Positions 52,955 to 61,386 are shown, counted from the first letter of the stretch. The stretch is DNA of 64,000 bases from Roseiarcus sp963782255 (GCA_963782255.1 CAWAIS010000001.1:5901188-5965187), one strand, 5' to 3'. A program made the numbers and translations. Notes: a model not told the origin generated them from the letters alone.

Positions 52955-53731
52955 ATGGAGCGCACGCGAATGCGGATCGGCCCGACATCCCCGGCGCCCG
53001 ACATGGGCGCCTCGGATTCCCCGGCGCGCGAGGCGCTTCGCGGCGTCGCCTGGCTGAGGGAGGTTCCGCGCAGGACGTTGGACGCGCTGTCAGCGGAGGC
53101 CATGCTGCATCGCGTGCCGCCCGGGAGTCTGGTGTTCGAGCAGGCGGAGACGCCGGCGTTTGCTCAGTTCCTCCTCGCCGGCAGCATCGAACTCCTCGGG
53201 GTGAGCGGTCAGGCGGAGACGCTTATCGAGCTCTTGCAACCCGTCGACCTCGTGATCCCCGCTGCGGTCATTAGTCGGCAGCCTTATCTCATGACGGCTC
53301 GCGTGTACGACGAGGCCTATCTTCTCCTAGTCAGCGCGGAGACGTTTCGCCAAGCGATGGCGAACGATCACGCGCTCTGCTGCGCGGTTCTCGGATGCCT
53401 CTCCGCGCAGTTCCGGCGGCAAGTGCGCGCGGCTAAGAACCTGAGACTTCGCAACGCGGAGGAGAGGGTCGGTTGCTATCTCCTGTCGCTTTTGCGGCGG
53501 GATAACCGCGCAACGTCCGTGCGGCTGCCGATCGACAAAAAGGAAATTGCTTCACAACTCGGAATGAGCCGCGAAGCCTTTTCGCGCGCCCTGTCCGGAA
53601 TGAAGACATTCGGAATGCGCGTTGTCGGCGACACGCTCGTGGTTGAGGACGCGGCCGCCGCCCAATCGCGTTTCGTGTTCGATCCCCTCATCGACGGACT
53701 CGAGCCAATCGCGCCGCTTCAAGCGAGATGA
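52955..53731 (+). CDS. Crp/Fnr family transcriptional regulator
   Basis: The N-terminal cyclic-nucleotide-binding-like beta barrel reads LREVPRRTLDALSAEAMLHR, then PPGSLVFEQAETPAFAQFLL and AGSIELLGVSGQAETLIELL. The dimer helix and a C-terminal winged helix follow, with VRLPIDKKEIASQLGMSREA and FSRALSGMKTFGMRVVGDTL, where SREAFSRAL is the recognition helix. There is no N-terminal Cys cluster, so it is not an oxygen-sensing Fnr. It resembles Dnr/NNR-type regulators that respond to nitrogen oxides. The start is placed at ATG 52955 because the upstream GTG at 52913 is part of an operator-like palindrome. It probably controls the adjacent nar genes (inference). Confidence 0.82.
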   Translation: MERTRMRIGPTSPAPDMGASDSPAREALRGVAWLREVPRRTLDALSAEAMLHRVPPGSLVFEQAETPAFAQFLLAGSIELLGVSGQAETLIELLQPVDLVIPAAVISRQPYLMTARVYDEAYLLLVSAETFRQAMANDHALCCAVLGCLSAQFRRQVRAAKNLRLRNAEERVGCYLLSLLRRDNRATSVRLPIDKKEIASQLGMSREAFSRALSGMKTFGMRVVGDTLVVEDAAAAQSRFVFDPLIDGLEPIAPLQAR

Positions 53732-54056
53732 GCCGACCTTGTCGCGGATCCTCGAAGCTGTTGGCGGCGCCCGCGTCTTTCGGGCGTCTTCCGCCTGCCG
53801 ATCGACAAGCGATCTGGGGACCGCCTACGATCCGAATTGCGGACGCTCTTGTCGGCTATGACCCGCAATATCTCACCGATCCGGCGCTAGGGCGTCAGTC
53901 CTAGAATGTTTTGGGCGTTCCCGCGCTTCTGGAGCGGGGGCGGGCTCGAGTCGGCGCGAGCGCCCCGCGCCGCGATGCGTCGCGGCCATTCGGCGACGAT
54001 CCCTTATTAACCTAGCTTCGAAAGAGCGCATTCCGACCAAGCTCCGGCGCGTCAGT
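53732..54056. other. Intergenic, nothing recognised
   Basis: About 325 bp between the regulator and a small minus-strand gene. No ORF, hairpin or repeat of note was seen. Confidence 0.4.
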
Positions 54057-54407
54057 TCAGGCGGCGCGGCGCTCTTGCAGCCAGACCAAGACTCGGCGGC
54101 CCATTTCGCGAGCGGTGGGCGTGCCCCTCGTGCTAATCGGACGAGGGAGTTCAGTCACCGGCCCCTGAAACCCGTTGGAGTGATCGTTCAAATGAAAAGC
54201 GTCGCGGCCTTCGCAAATGATTTCGAGCGATCTATGCCTCGTAGTCGCGCAAACGATATTGCCGTGAACGCTGATGTTGATGCCTTCGGCCTGCGATCGG
54301 CGGGCATGATAACTCAGCAATTCATCAGAAACGTCGCTAGCGATCCGGTTGACCTCGTCGGCCCGCTCAACGCCGGATCGCGCTCGCTGTGCTGCCTCGT
54401 CCGCCAT
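54057..54407 (-). CDS. Small hypothetical protein
   Basis: This 116-aa protein has a helical N-terminus (QRARSGVERADEVNRIASDV, then SDELLSYHARRSQAEGINIS) followed by a beta-rich part (VHGNIVCATTRHRSLEIICE). A WLQERRAA tail closes it. No family is recognised. Its amino-acid use is less arginine- and proline-biased than the antisense frame, which favours this strand. It lies just before a gene fragment cut by IS6. Confidence 0.4.
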   Translation of the reverse strand: MADEAAQRARSGVERADEVNRIASDVSDELLSYHARRSQAEGINISVHGNIVCATTRHRSLEIICEGRDAFHLNDHSNGFQGPVTELPRPISTRGTPTAREMGRRVLVWLQERRAA

Positions 54408-54484
54408 CTTGCGCGCGCCGAGGCGACCGACCTTAGACGCTGGCTTTCGAAGGACCAGACCGACATCCGCGATGAGATATCCGG

Positions 54485-54589
54485 GTGGCGGAAGAAGTCC
54501 TGGCGTTCATCGCCGAGGCCGGAGCCAAGGCGGTTGTCATGACCGATCGGATTATCGGCTGCCCCCATGAAGAAGGCATCGATTACGAG
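54485..54589 (+). pseudogene. Conserved hypothetical protein, truncated by IS6
   Basis: From GTG 54485 the reading MAEEVLAFIAEAGAKAVVMT then DRIIGCPHEEGIDYE matches the opening of a small Rhizobiales protein that normally continues with a Cys-rich CPxCPFW-type segment (recalled). The IS6 left end begins at 54590 and cuts it after about 35 residues. No remainder is found on the other side of the IS. Confidence 0.6.
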
Positions 54590-55397
54590 GGCGTTGTCAC
54601 GCAGCCTCGGGCTTGCGGTACTCTCGGCGGCCCGTTAGCCAAGCGGATGACAAAAATCAGCTATTCCGGATACCGGTTTCCACCCGAGATCATTCACCAA
54701 TCGATATGGCTTTACCTCCGGTTCACCCTCAGCCTGCGCGACGTCGAAGATTTGTTGGCGGAACGCGGAGTGGCGCTGTCTTACGAGACCGTTCGGCGTT
54801 GGGTGAACCATTTCGGACCGATGATCGCGGCCGACTTACGGAAGCGTCGGCTGAAGCCTCACACGACGTGGCATCTCGACGAGGTCTATCTGAAAATCGA
54901 CGGCCGAATGGTCTACCTTTGGCGGGCCGTCGACGCGGAAGGCGAGGTCCTCGATGTGCTGGTCCAGTCCAAGCGAAACAAACACGCGGCGCTGAAACTT
55001 ATGTGCAAGCTCCTGAAGAAGTATGCCTTTGTTCCTGAGCGATTGGTCACCGACGACTTGCGGTCATATGGCGCAGCGGCCCACGATCTGGGGATCGAGC
55101 GGCGCCCTGACCGCGGGCGATGGCAGAACAACAGAGCCGAGAATTCGCATCAGCCGACGCGGCGGCGGGAACGCAAGATGCAGCGGTTCAAGAGCGCCGG
55201 CTCCGCGCAGAAATTCCTCTCGAGCCACGCTGCCGTCTACAACGCCTTCAACCTCCAACGCCATCGCACTTCAGCCCAAGCGCACCGCGTGCTACGCGCT
55301 GAGGCGATGGACACGTGGCGGACCGCAGCCGCAGCTGCCTAACAAATCTTGAGCCCGCCGACGCTTCGCATTCGACGCGCGGCGACGTGACAAAGCC
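54590..55397 (+). mobile_element. IS6-family insertion sequence, no target duplication
   Basis: Terminal repeats are GGCGTTGTCACG at 54590 and, inward from 55397, GGCTTTGTCACG. The 808-bp length fits IS6. The 8 bp on the left (ATTACGAG) and on the right (GTTTTGAG) are not duplicates. Two different truncated genes lie on the two sides. IS6 elements move by replicative transposition and generate adjacent deletions or cointegrates, which would explain this. Confidence 0.8.
54647..55342 (+). CDS. IS6-family transposase
   Basis: This 231-aa transposase is read from ATG 54647 (MTKISYSGYRFPPEIIHQSI). The longer open frame upstream belongs to the truncated host gene and the IS end. DDE residues are in TTWHLDEVYLKIDGRMVYLW (Asp), PERLVTDDLRSYGAAAHDLG (Asp) and NNRAENSHQPTRRRERKMQR (Glu). 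YLRFTLSLRDVEDLLAERGV is the typical N-terminal block. It is complete and probably active. Confidence 0.92.
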   Translation: MTKISYSGYRFPPEIIHQSIWLYLRFTLSLRDVEDLLAERGVALSYETVRRWVNHFGPMIAADLRKRRLKPHTTWHLDEVYLKIDGRMVYLWRAVDAEGEVLDVLVQSKRNKHAALKLMCKLLKKYAFVPERLVTDDLRSYGAAAHDLGIERRPDRGRWQNNRAENSHQPTRRRERKMQRFKSAGSAQKFLSSHAAVYNAFNLQRHRTSAQAHRVLRAEAMDTWRTAAAAA

Positions 55398-56085
55398 GTT
55401 TTGAGCGCTTCCGAGATTTCCTTCGGCAGGATATTGAGCAACAGCGTCTCCGAGCGTTCCTGGAAGAAGTTCCGCTGCCCGACAAAATAGTAGAGTAGAG
55501 CGAACACGATGGCGATCACGCTGCCGAGGTTCAACACGAAGAACCAGGTAACGAACGCCTCGGGCAGTGCGGCAGGCGTGAGATAGGGCTGCAGAATGGC
55601 GCTCACGATCAGGAGCAGGACGAAGCCCACGATCCAAAGCACGGTCTGGCGCAAAACCCCCACCAGCAGCGAGACGATCGGACAGAGCGCCGCCCAGATG
55701 ATCACGACGCTCAATTCCTTGAAGCCGCCCAGGCTCATCATGACGACCCAAGGCAGCACCAGCGTCATCAGAAGCTGGGTAAAGCGGTAGAAGCGAAAGT
55801 TGCGGGTCCAGCCGAGCAGAGCCGTGTTGATCGGGGTGATGACCGAATAGACCGCAGGCGCCGAGGCGGCGAGGGGCACCCCAGCGGCGAAGTAGGTCAC
55901 TGACCAGAGGACGGTCAACGGAAGGGTTCCGACGCACACATGAGGACGAGGAGCCGCCTTTGCAACGCCGCGTCGCCGCTCTCAAGAGGCTCGGCCCCGA
56001 CCCGCCCGGCCAGCGCGATGAACCTCGCGGCAAGGCCCGTCGCCCAGCCGAACCGATGGATATCCGGGGTCCCGTGCCTCTCCAT
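55398..56085 (-). pseudogene. Adenylate/guanylate cyclase N-terminal membrane domain, truncated by IS6
   Basis: From ATG 56085 the protein reads ATGLAARFIALAGRVGAEPL then LQRRLLVLM. A frame change near 55940 leads into six hydrophobic segments (LTVLWSVTYFAAGVPLAA, LLMTLVLPWVVMMSLGGF, VVIIWAALCPIVSLLVGVL, VLWIVGFVLLLIVSAIL, VLNLGSVIAIVFALLYYFVG). The linker ERSETLLLNILPKEISEALK is the characteristic lead-in to a class III nucleotide cyclase domain. The IS6 right end falls immediately after it, so the catalytic domain is lost. Confidence 0.75.
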
Positions 56086-56395
56086 CTGCGCCACTCAGGC
56101 AGGCCAGCATCGACAGCGAACTGGCCTTGACTTCAACTTACGCTCAAGTCCTTGTCGTCACCTCGCCGCGCCAGGATCAGGTTTTCCCGTATGAGGGGCC
56201 AGAGCGCCCGCGATTGGTCCTGAATACTTCGTTCCATGCGGCGGAAGGCCCATGTCGGTAAACGTTTGAGGATTCGGGTGTGTTCCTCCGATCGACGGAA
56301 GCCGGGAACGATATTTGGTAACAGAGCCTACCGCTAGGATCCTCGCGTCCTTTGACGGCGACGCGAGCCCTTCAATCTTCGTCACGCTCTACGCG
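56086..56395. other. Intergenic, nothing recognised
   Basis: About 310 bp between divergently placed remnants and the DUF2934 gene. No ORF with protein character or structured repeat was noted. Confidence 0.4.
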
Positions 56396-56842
56396 TCAGC
56401 TCTCCTCAAAGGCGCGCGTCCGATACCAGTGCTCGTCCGCCTTGCCTTCCGGACAGCCCTCCCGCTCCCACAGCGCGTAAGCGCGTTCGCGGAAGCGCTC
56501 ATACTGCGCTTGGTGCCAGAAGTCGTCGGCCCGACCATCCGGCCGGCCGGCGTGCTCCCAGAGGAAATAGGCGCGATCGCGAACGAACTGATCCAGACCC
56601 GCCTTGGTCTCCGCCAGGACACCATGCGGATCTCCGTATGCGGTAAGTTGCCCGCCACGGCTGACGTGCATCTTGGCGTTCAAACTCTCGAGTTCCTCGT
56701 TCGGGACCAACTTCGCGTGGCCTGCCGCCTCCAACGCCTTCTGCTTGAACGCCTCCTCATTAGCCGGCGGGCTGATCGTGACAGGAAACGTGTGCAGAAC
56801 ATTCGCGCCCTGCTTCTCGACGTCGACCAAGCGCTCCGGCAT
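56396..56842 (-). CDS. DUF2934-containing protein with two repeats
   Basis: This 148-aa protein has a C-terminal half with two DUF2934 units: RDRAYFLWEHAGRPDGRADD FW at about 88-110 and RERAYALWEREGCPEGKADE HW at about 118-140. The short motif R-A-Y-x-L-W-E-x-x-G-x-P-x-G-x-x-x-x-(F/H)-W is diagnostic. The N-terminal half (LVDVEKQGANVLHTFPVTIS, NEEAFKQKALEAAGHAKLVP) is not recognised. Function is unknown. Such proteins are abundant in Rhizobiales, often near stress genes such as CsbD. Confidence 0.82.
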   Translation of the reverse strand: MPERLVDVEKQGANVLHTFPVTISPPANEEAFKQKALEAAGHAKLVPNEELESLNAKMHVSRGGQLTAYGDPHGVLAETKAGLDQFVRDRAYFLWEHAGRPDGRADDFWHQAQYERFRERAYALWEREGCPEGKADEHWYRTRAFEES

Positions 56843-57400
56843 AAAACTCTCCCTGCGACGGTTGTTATGGCCTATTTAGACGAAACCGCGTCCGACGGCC
56901 ACGCCCGAGGGACAAGTCGCAACCACCTCGAGACGCTGACACCTCCTCATCGTGCCTCGGTGGTCGGGAACGCCTGGCCCAGTTCATATAGGAGGGCCAG
57001 CGGCCCTTCCTAACCACGTCCTCGGTCGAGCCCTACGAAATGTCGCGTATGGCACATTGAGGGCACGCAAGTCGGCATGACAGATGCTGCGGCCCTCCGC
57101 GATCAGACGCGTCAAGAGTAGAAGAAGACCGATGCCCTTCTCAGCAGATTGCCGCAGGCAAGAATCAATCTGAAAGCCGCGCGGGGCGTTCAGGAATCCT
57201 CGGTTGGCGAAAGGGTCGGCGGCAACGCGGGCCTTTCGCGTTGCGGCCCACACGCGCTGAGCAGCTCTCTCGCCCGGCGCTCACACCGAGACATTTCACG
57301 CAACTCTTCGAAGTGAACGTCGCACGCGGTTGCATTGCGGAACGATTTAACGTCGAGCGAGTTGTGCTGGCGGGCCGATTCCGGCTCAAGGATCCATAAG
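56843..57400. other. Long intergenic stretch
   Basis: About 560 bp with no confident gene. One minus-strand frame (56984-57253) has a plausible segment (SAEKGIGLLLLLTRLIAEGR) but no family and no good start. The promoter of the CsbD gene should lie near 57300. Confidence 0.35.
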
Positions 57401-57616
57401 ATGGGCAGTACAGCTGACAAGGCGAGCGGGCTCGCGAACGAGGCGATCGGCAAGGCCAAGCAAGGCGTTGGTAAGGTCGTCGGTTCGGACAGATTGAAGG
57501 CTGAGGGTGCGGCCCAAGAGCTGAAGGGCGACGCTCAAAAGGCGGTTGGCGGCGCCAAAGCGGCAATAAAGGACGCCGCGAACAAGACGGCCGCGGGGGC
57601 CAATAAGAAGCTTTGA
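57401..57616 (+). CDS. CsbD family stress-response protein
   Basis: This 71-aa, highly hydrophilic protein is read from ATG 57401 (MGSTADKASGLANEAIGKAK), with GVGKVVGSDRLKAEGAAQEL and KGDAQKAVGGAKAAIKDAAN. The G-x-x-x-x-x-K-A-x-G-x-A-Q-E-x-K-G pattern is the CsbD motif. Homologues are small, abundant, probably disordered or helical proteins induced by general stress. Biochemical function is unknown. Confidence 0.87.
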   Translation: MGSTADKASGLANEAIGKAKQGVGKVVGSDRLKAEGAAQELKGDAQKAVGGAKAAIKDAANKTAAGANKKL

Positions 57617-57761
57617 ATGTTGCGAGGCGGTCGGGTCCAACCGGCTCGGCTCCTCCGACCCGACTTCAGCTCAAAACGCGCAGGCGGACAGCACGTCAAC
57701 TCGTACGGAAGTGTGACGAGCGCGCTGCCGTTCGGTTTCTAACTCTGAAGATATCGAATGG

Positions 57762-57950
57762 ATGGGATCGATGACGAAACAAATTGAGCGGCAAGCAGAA
57801 AAGCAAAAACCAAAGTCGAAAGATGAGCAGGAACGCGAGCTATCGAAGGAGTTGGAGATGTCCTTTCCGGCGAGCGACCAGCCATCTTCAACTCAGCCGG
57901 GCGGCGTAATCACGGGACCAAAAGTCGATAGGTCCGACGACAAAATTTGA
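57762..57950 (+). CDS. Small conserved hydrophilic protein
   Basis: This 62-aa protein is very rich in Lys, Glu and Gln (IERQAEKQKPKSKDEQEREL), with a central ELEMSFPASDQPSSTQPGG. The SFPASDPPS-type motif occurs in many small alphaproteobacterial proteins with no assigned function, commonly near stress genes. It is probably unstructured. It is 145 bp after the CsbD gene on the same strand. Confidence 0.6.
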   Translation: MGSMTKQIERQAEKQKPKSKDEQERELSKELEMSFPASDQPSSTQPGGVITGPKVDRSDDKI

Positions 57951-58051
57951 GGCTTGGAACCGGCGCTGTCGAGACCGTGGAAGCATTTAAAAACGCCGGT
58001 CTGTTTTCGCGCGTGGCCCGCCGCCGCTATGCTTTCCACCCGAGCGAACCC

Positions 58052-59248
58052 ATGCGCCGTTGCGTCGTAGCAGTACCCGTCAGAGATGAAGCGCAACGCT
58101 TACCAACATGTCTCAACGCCCTCGCGGCTCAGAGGGACAAAGATGGGCGGCCACTCGTCTTTGGTACTTTCGGCGTGGCCAGCTTCGCCAACAACTGCGA
58201 AGACAAGAGCGCCGAATTGGTGCGGTCCTTGGCGCGTGGTCTTCCCTTCGCCGTCAGAGTCGTCGAGGCTTCCCTTCTTCCAGACTTCGCGCACGCTGGA
58301 GGCGCCCGGCGTGAGGCCATGAATCAGGCGAACGTTTGGCTGTCGGAGAGAACCGAGTGTGATGGAGTGATTCTAACGACCGATGCCGACAGCCAAGTGT
58401 CGCCAAATTGGATCGCAAACAATTTGGCGGCGATCGACGCTGGAGCAGACGCAGTTCTCGGCCGTGTCGTTCTTGACGAGGAAGGCGACCTTCTGCCTCA
58501 AGCGCTTCATCACCGCGGGCTTCTGGAGAGCGTCTACGAAACCCTGCTCACGGAACTGTCAGCGTTGCTCGATCCCGTGGACTACAATCCTTGGCCTCAT
58601 CACGCGACGATATCAGGCGCAACCCTGGCAGTGACGAGCGAAGCCTATCGTCAAGTCGGAGGTCTCCCTTGCGTTCCTCTGGGGGAGGACAAAGCGCTAA
58701 TCGCGCAGCTTGCGCGCATTGACGCGAGAATTCAATTCTGCCCCGACATTGAGGTGACGACTTCGGGCCGAATCAATGGGCGCGCGCCTGGTGGCGTCGC
58801 GGACACCTTGCGTTTGCGGAGTGGAGATCCAGACGCGTTTTGTGACGAAGCGTTGGAGCCCTTCCGCGTCGCATTAAGACGGGCGAAATGGCGGAGCCTG
58901 CTGAGGCGGCTATATCATTCTGACGGATCGAAGCCGGATTGGGGCTGGATTGCCGGCCTCGGAATTGCTTCCCGTGATGCGTGCCATGTTTTCAACGCCG
59001 AGACTTTCGGGAAGCTCTGGAGTGCCGTTGAGGCGACGAGTCCCGTGCTGACGAGGCGCCTCCTGAAGCCCGCGCAATTGCCCGCGCAAATATCAATCGC
59101 ACGGCGCGTTCTCGCTCGGGTTAGAAAGTGTGCACTATCGCTTGACCAAGACGTCGATGCGGAAAGCGTCATGGCGGTCGCGCCGCTCGACTCTCATCTC
59201 TCGCTCTACGCATGCGATGAAGATATCGGAAGCCTCGTCGCCGGCTAA
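58052..59248 (+). CDS. Family 2 glycosyltransferase
   Basis: This inverting GT-A glycosyltransferase has about 398 aa from ATG 58052 (MRRCVVAVPVRDEAQRLPTC). A TTG at 57947 in frame would add 35 residues. VAVPVRDEAQRLPTCLNALA is the nucleotide-binding start, GVILTTDADSQVSPNWIANN holds the DxD-like metal site (TDADS), and GLPCVPLGEDKALIAQLARI contains the catalytic ED. It is cytoplasmic, with no membrane segments. It converges with the methyltransferase gene and overlaps its 3' end by 114 bp. Family members travel with acyl-CoA dehydrogenase, PIG-L and NodS-like genes, suggesting a shared glycolipid or modified-sugar product (inference). Confidence 0.85.
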   Translation: MRRCVVAVPVRDEAQRLPTCLNALAAQRDKDGRPLVFGTFGVASFANNCEDKSAELVRSLARGLPFAVRVVEASLLPDFAHAGGARREAMNQANVWLSERTECDGVILTTDADSQVSPNWIANNLAAIDAGADAVLGRVVLDEEGDLLPQALHHRGLLESVYETLLTELSALLDPVDYNPWPHHATISGATLAVTSEAYRQVGGLPCVPLGEDKALIAQLARIDARIQFCPDIEVTTSGRINGRAPGGVADTLRLRSGDPDAFCDEALEPFRVALRRAKWRSLLRRLYHSDGSKPDWGWIAGLGIASRDACHVFNAETFGKLWSAVEATSPVLTRRLLKPAQLPAQISIARRVLARVRKCALSLDQDVDAESVMAVAPLDSHLSLYACDEDIGSLVAG

Positions 59249-59719
59249 GGGATAGTCGGTTGCTCCCGTCCAGTGCACCAGGACCACGTTCCCTCCCTCG
59301 GCGAGAGAGCGAACGACACATGAGGCCAGACACGCCACGTCGTCCGCGACCAGGTAATAGACCACCTCCGACAAGAGAATGAGATCAAACGTGACGTCAG
59401 GCCATTGGTGCGGCACGAACATCTGCTCGAAACGCACAGCGGGAAGTTCGGCGCATCGGCGTTTTGCTTCAAGGAGAGCAGCGCGCGCGGCATCGATCGC
59501 CAAAAGATCATCGCATCGCTGGGCAAGGTCTCGGGTGAGCACACCGATCGAACATCCGATCTCCAACGCCGACGCATAGCGTCGTCGAGGAAGGGCAGCC
59601 AGCGTCACGGCGTATTTCCGGTGCTCGTATGCGCTGGTCGCGAATTTCCGGGGATCGGGATTCGACGCGTAGACGGCATCAAAGTAGGCGAGCGGGAGGG
59701 TACGGCTCACCCTCGTCAT
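59135..59719 (-). CDS. NodS-like SAM-dependent methyltransferase
   Basis: This 194-aa class I methyltransferase is read from ATG 59719 (MTRVSRTLPLAYFDAVYASN), which overlaps the PIG-L stop (TGA 59716-59718). The SAM-binding motif is RYASALEIGCSIGVLTRDLA; motif II is LLAIDAARAALLEAK; post-motifs are DVTFDLILLSEVVYYLVADD. The whole resembles NodS, which N-methylates the deacetylated glucosamine of Nod factor backbones. Immediately after a PIG-L deacetylase, N-methylation of a freed amino sugar is a reasonable hypothesis. Confidence 0.85.
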   Translation of the reverse strand: MTRVSRTLPLAYFDAVYASNPDPRKFATSAYEHRKYAVTLAALPRRRYASALEIGCSIGVLTRDLAQRCDDLLAIDAARAALLEAKRRCAELPAVRFEQMFVPHQWPDVTFDLILLSEVVYYLVADDVACLASCVVRSLAEGGNVVLVHWTGATDYPLAGDEASDIFIACVEREMRVERRDRHDAFRIDVLVKR

Positions 59720-60109
59720 TCTCTGCACTCGAAAAAGAATTCATAAGGCAAATCGAAGCGTGCGAGGTCTGACGCCGACAGGCGAAATCCGTGTGGATCG
59801 TCTCTGATTAGGTTCGTTGTCTGAGACCGATGGGCGGCAATGGCGCGCCGCTTCTTCAGTTGATGAGGATCAATCCTAATCCGAAATCCACCGGTCGACC
59901 GTTCGACCGGCGTAGCGGGCGGAAGCGCCGAACCCCATACCGTATATTCGTAAAGTCTTAGCTCTGGGACCCTTTGCTGGACCAGGCGGGCGATCCTATA
60001 GGATGCCTGGTGATCGCAATGCGGATCATGACGCCAACTGACAAAAAGCGCTCGCGCCTCAACGGCGTTGATGCAGTCGATTATGTTGCATATTGCCCCT
60101 TCCGCCCTA
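59716..60109 (-). pseudogene. PIG-L family deacetylase, 3' half (separated by IS630 copy 2)
   Basis: On the minus strand, directly after the IS630 end and TA 60108-60109, the frame reads AEGAICNIIDCINAVEARAL then FVSWRHDPHCDHQASYRIAR. WRHDPHCDHQA is the conserved second-half motif of PIG-L enzymes with the zinc-binding His. It runs on to RIDPHQLKKRRAIAAHRSQT and ends at TGA 59716-59718, overlapping the methyltransferase ATG. It has no start of its own. Joined to the 5' half at 11266-11613 through one TA, it continues in frame as ...PTEGP-RAEGAICN. Confidence 0.88.
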
Positions 60110-61386
60110 GTTCGTCGTTTCCAAAGTTCGAATCATATCAAGCGGCGTTGTCGAGTTTATAGGACCAAGTATGGACGACAGGGTGTCGGTTGAACTCGTC
60201 CATTGCGGCGATGATGCGCTCCTTGAGTTCCTGTTTCGATGCGACTCGGATGTGGCGCAGGACGGAGCGGGCAAGCTTGGAAAAGAAGCCCTCGACGAGA
60301 TTGAGCCAGGAGCCGTGCTTGGGCGTGAAAGTGAATTCGAAGCGGCCGGCGGGCTGCTCGGCGAGCCAAGCTTTGGTTTCCCTGGAAATGTGCGCGGAAT
60401 GATTGTCGAGGATCAGCTTGATCGCCGTGTGGGCTGGATAGGCGGCGTCGAGAAGCTGGAGAAATTCGATGAATTCGCGGCTGCGGTGGCGATCCTTGAC
60501 CAGAGCGTGAACCGCGCCGGTGAGCAGGTCGATGCCGGCCAGCAAGCTGACCGTGCCGTGGCGTTTATATTCATGATCGCGCGCGAAGGTCGCGTGCGCG
60601 CCGGGCTCGGGCGGCAGATCCGGGGCGGTCGTGGCGATCGCCTGGATGCCGGGTTTTTCGTCATAGGAGACGATCGCCACCGCGTCGCTCGGCTTCTTCT
60701 TCGATGCGGCCGCGGTCTCTTTAATGATCTTGACCTCGCGGTAGACGCACAGAACTTCCGCCATCTTGGCTTTGAACTCGGGGTCGCGGCGTTCCAGGTA
60801 GTAGCGCACCTTGTGCGGCTTGACCTCTTGCTCATTGAGTATCTTGCACAAAGTGCCCTGAACCAGCTTGCCAAGGCAGGCGTGCCCTTCGGCTGGTCCG
60901 TGCTCGCGCGCGTGACGAGCCAGAAGCCGCGTCGTCCACAATTCGTGCGGATAGCCCAAGTCCTTCGCCTTGCGGCAGGCCAGAGAGACCAGCCACGTCC
61001 TGGCCTCGGCAGTGATCGTCGGCTCCTTGCCCGGCCGGGGACGATCGTCGAGCGCCGCCATTGGACCATAGGCCAGCGCCCGCTCAACGCAGCGCTGGAC
61101 CGTCTGATGATGCACCCCCAAAGCTTGACCCACCGCAAAGAACGAGGGGTCTTTCCGGTAAGCCAACAGCATTCGCGCTCGCTCGACCCGGCTCGCCGGC
61201 TCCGTTCGCGAGCGTGCTATCGAAACAAGCCTCGCCAAATCCTCTTCTCCGATCGACAACTCAATCGCTCGTCGCCGTGCCGTCATGATCTTCGAATCTC
61301 GTCTCGCGAATCAAAAGATCAGCCTACAGGCCGGCAAAGACCAAATGAATCCCTCACAAAAGATCGGTTTCATCGAATCGATGAAC
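60110..61386 (-). mobile_element. IS630-family element, copy 2 (1277 bp), inverted relative to copy 1
   Basis: It is bounded by TA at 60108-60109 and 61387-61388, with the same ends and exactly the same length as copy 1. Its 3' flank is the second half of the PIG-L gene whose first half flanks the 5' end of copy 1. Its other flank is unrelated. The two copies in opposite orientation 47 kb apart provide the homology for inversion. Confidence 0.92.
60138..61286 (-). CDS. IS630-family transposase (second copy)
   Basis: This is an intact 382-aa transposase identical to the copy at 11714-12862 except for Gly instead of Glu at residue 13 (SIGEEDL). The same DDE residues are present: IVSYDEKPG, LILDNHSAH and GSWLNLVEGFFSK. 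Near identity indicates recent transposition or gene conversion. Confidence 0.93.
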   Translation of the reverse strand: MTARRRAIELSIGEEDLARLVSIARSRTEPASRVERARMLLAYRKDPSFFAVGQALGVHHQTVQRCVERALAYGPMAALDDRPRPGKEPTITAEARTWLVSLACRKAKDLGYPHELWTTRLLARHAREHGPAEGHACLGKLVQGTLCKILNEQEVKPHKVRYYLERRDPEFKAKMAEVLCVYREVKIIKETAAASKKKPSDAVAIVSYDEKPGIQAIATTAPDLPPEPGAHATFARDHEYKRHGTVSLLAGIDLLTGAVHALVKDRHRSREFIEFLQLLDAAYPAHTAIKLILDNHSAHISRETKAWLAEQPAGRFEFTFTPKHGSWLNLVEGFFSKLARSVLRHIRVASKQELKERIIAAMDEFNRHPVVHTWSYKLDNAA

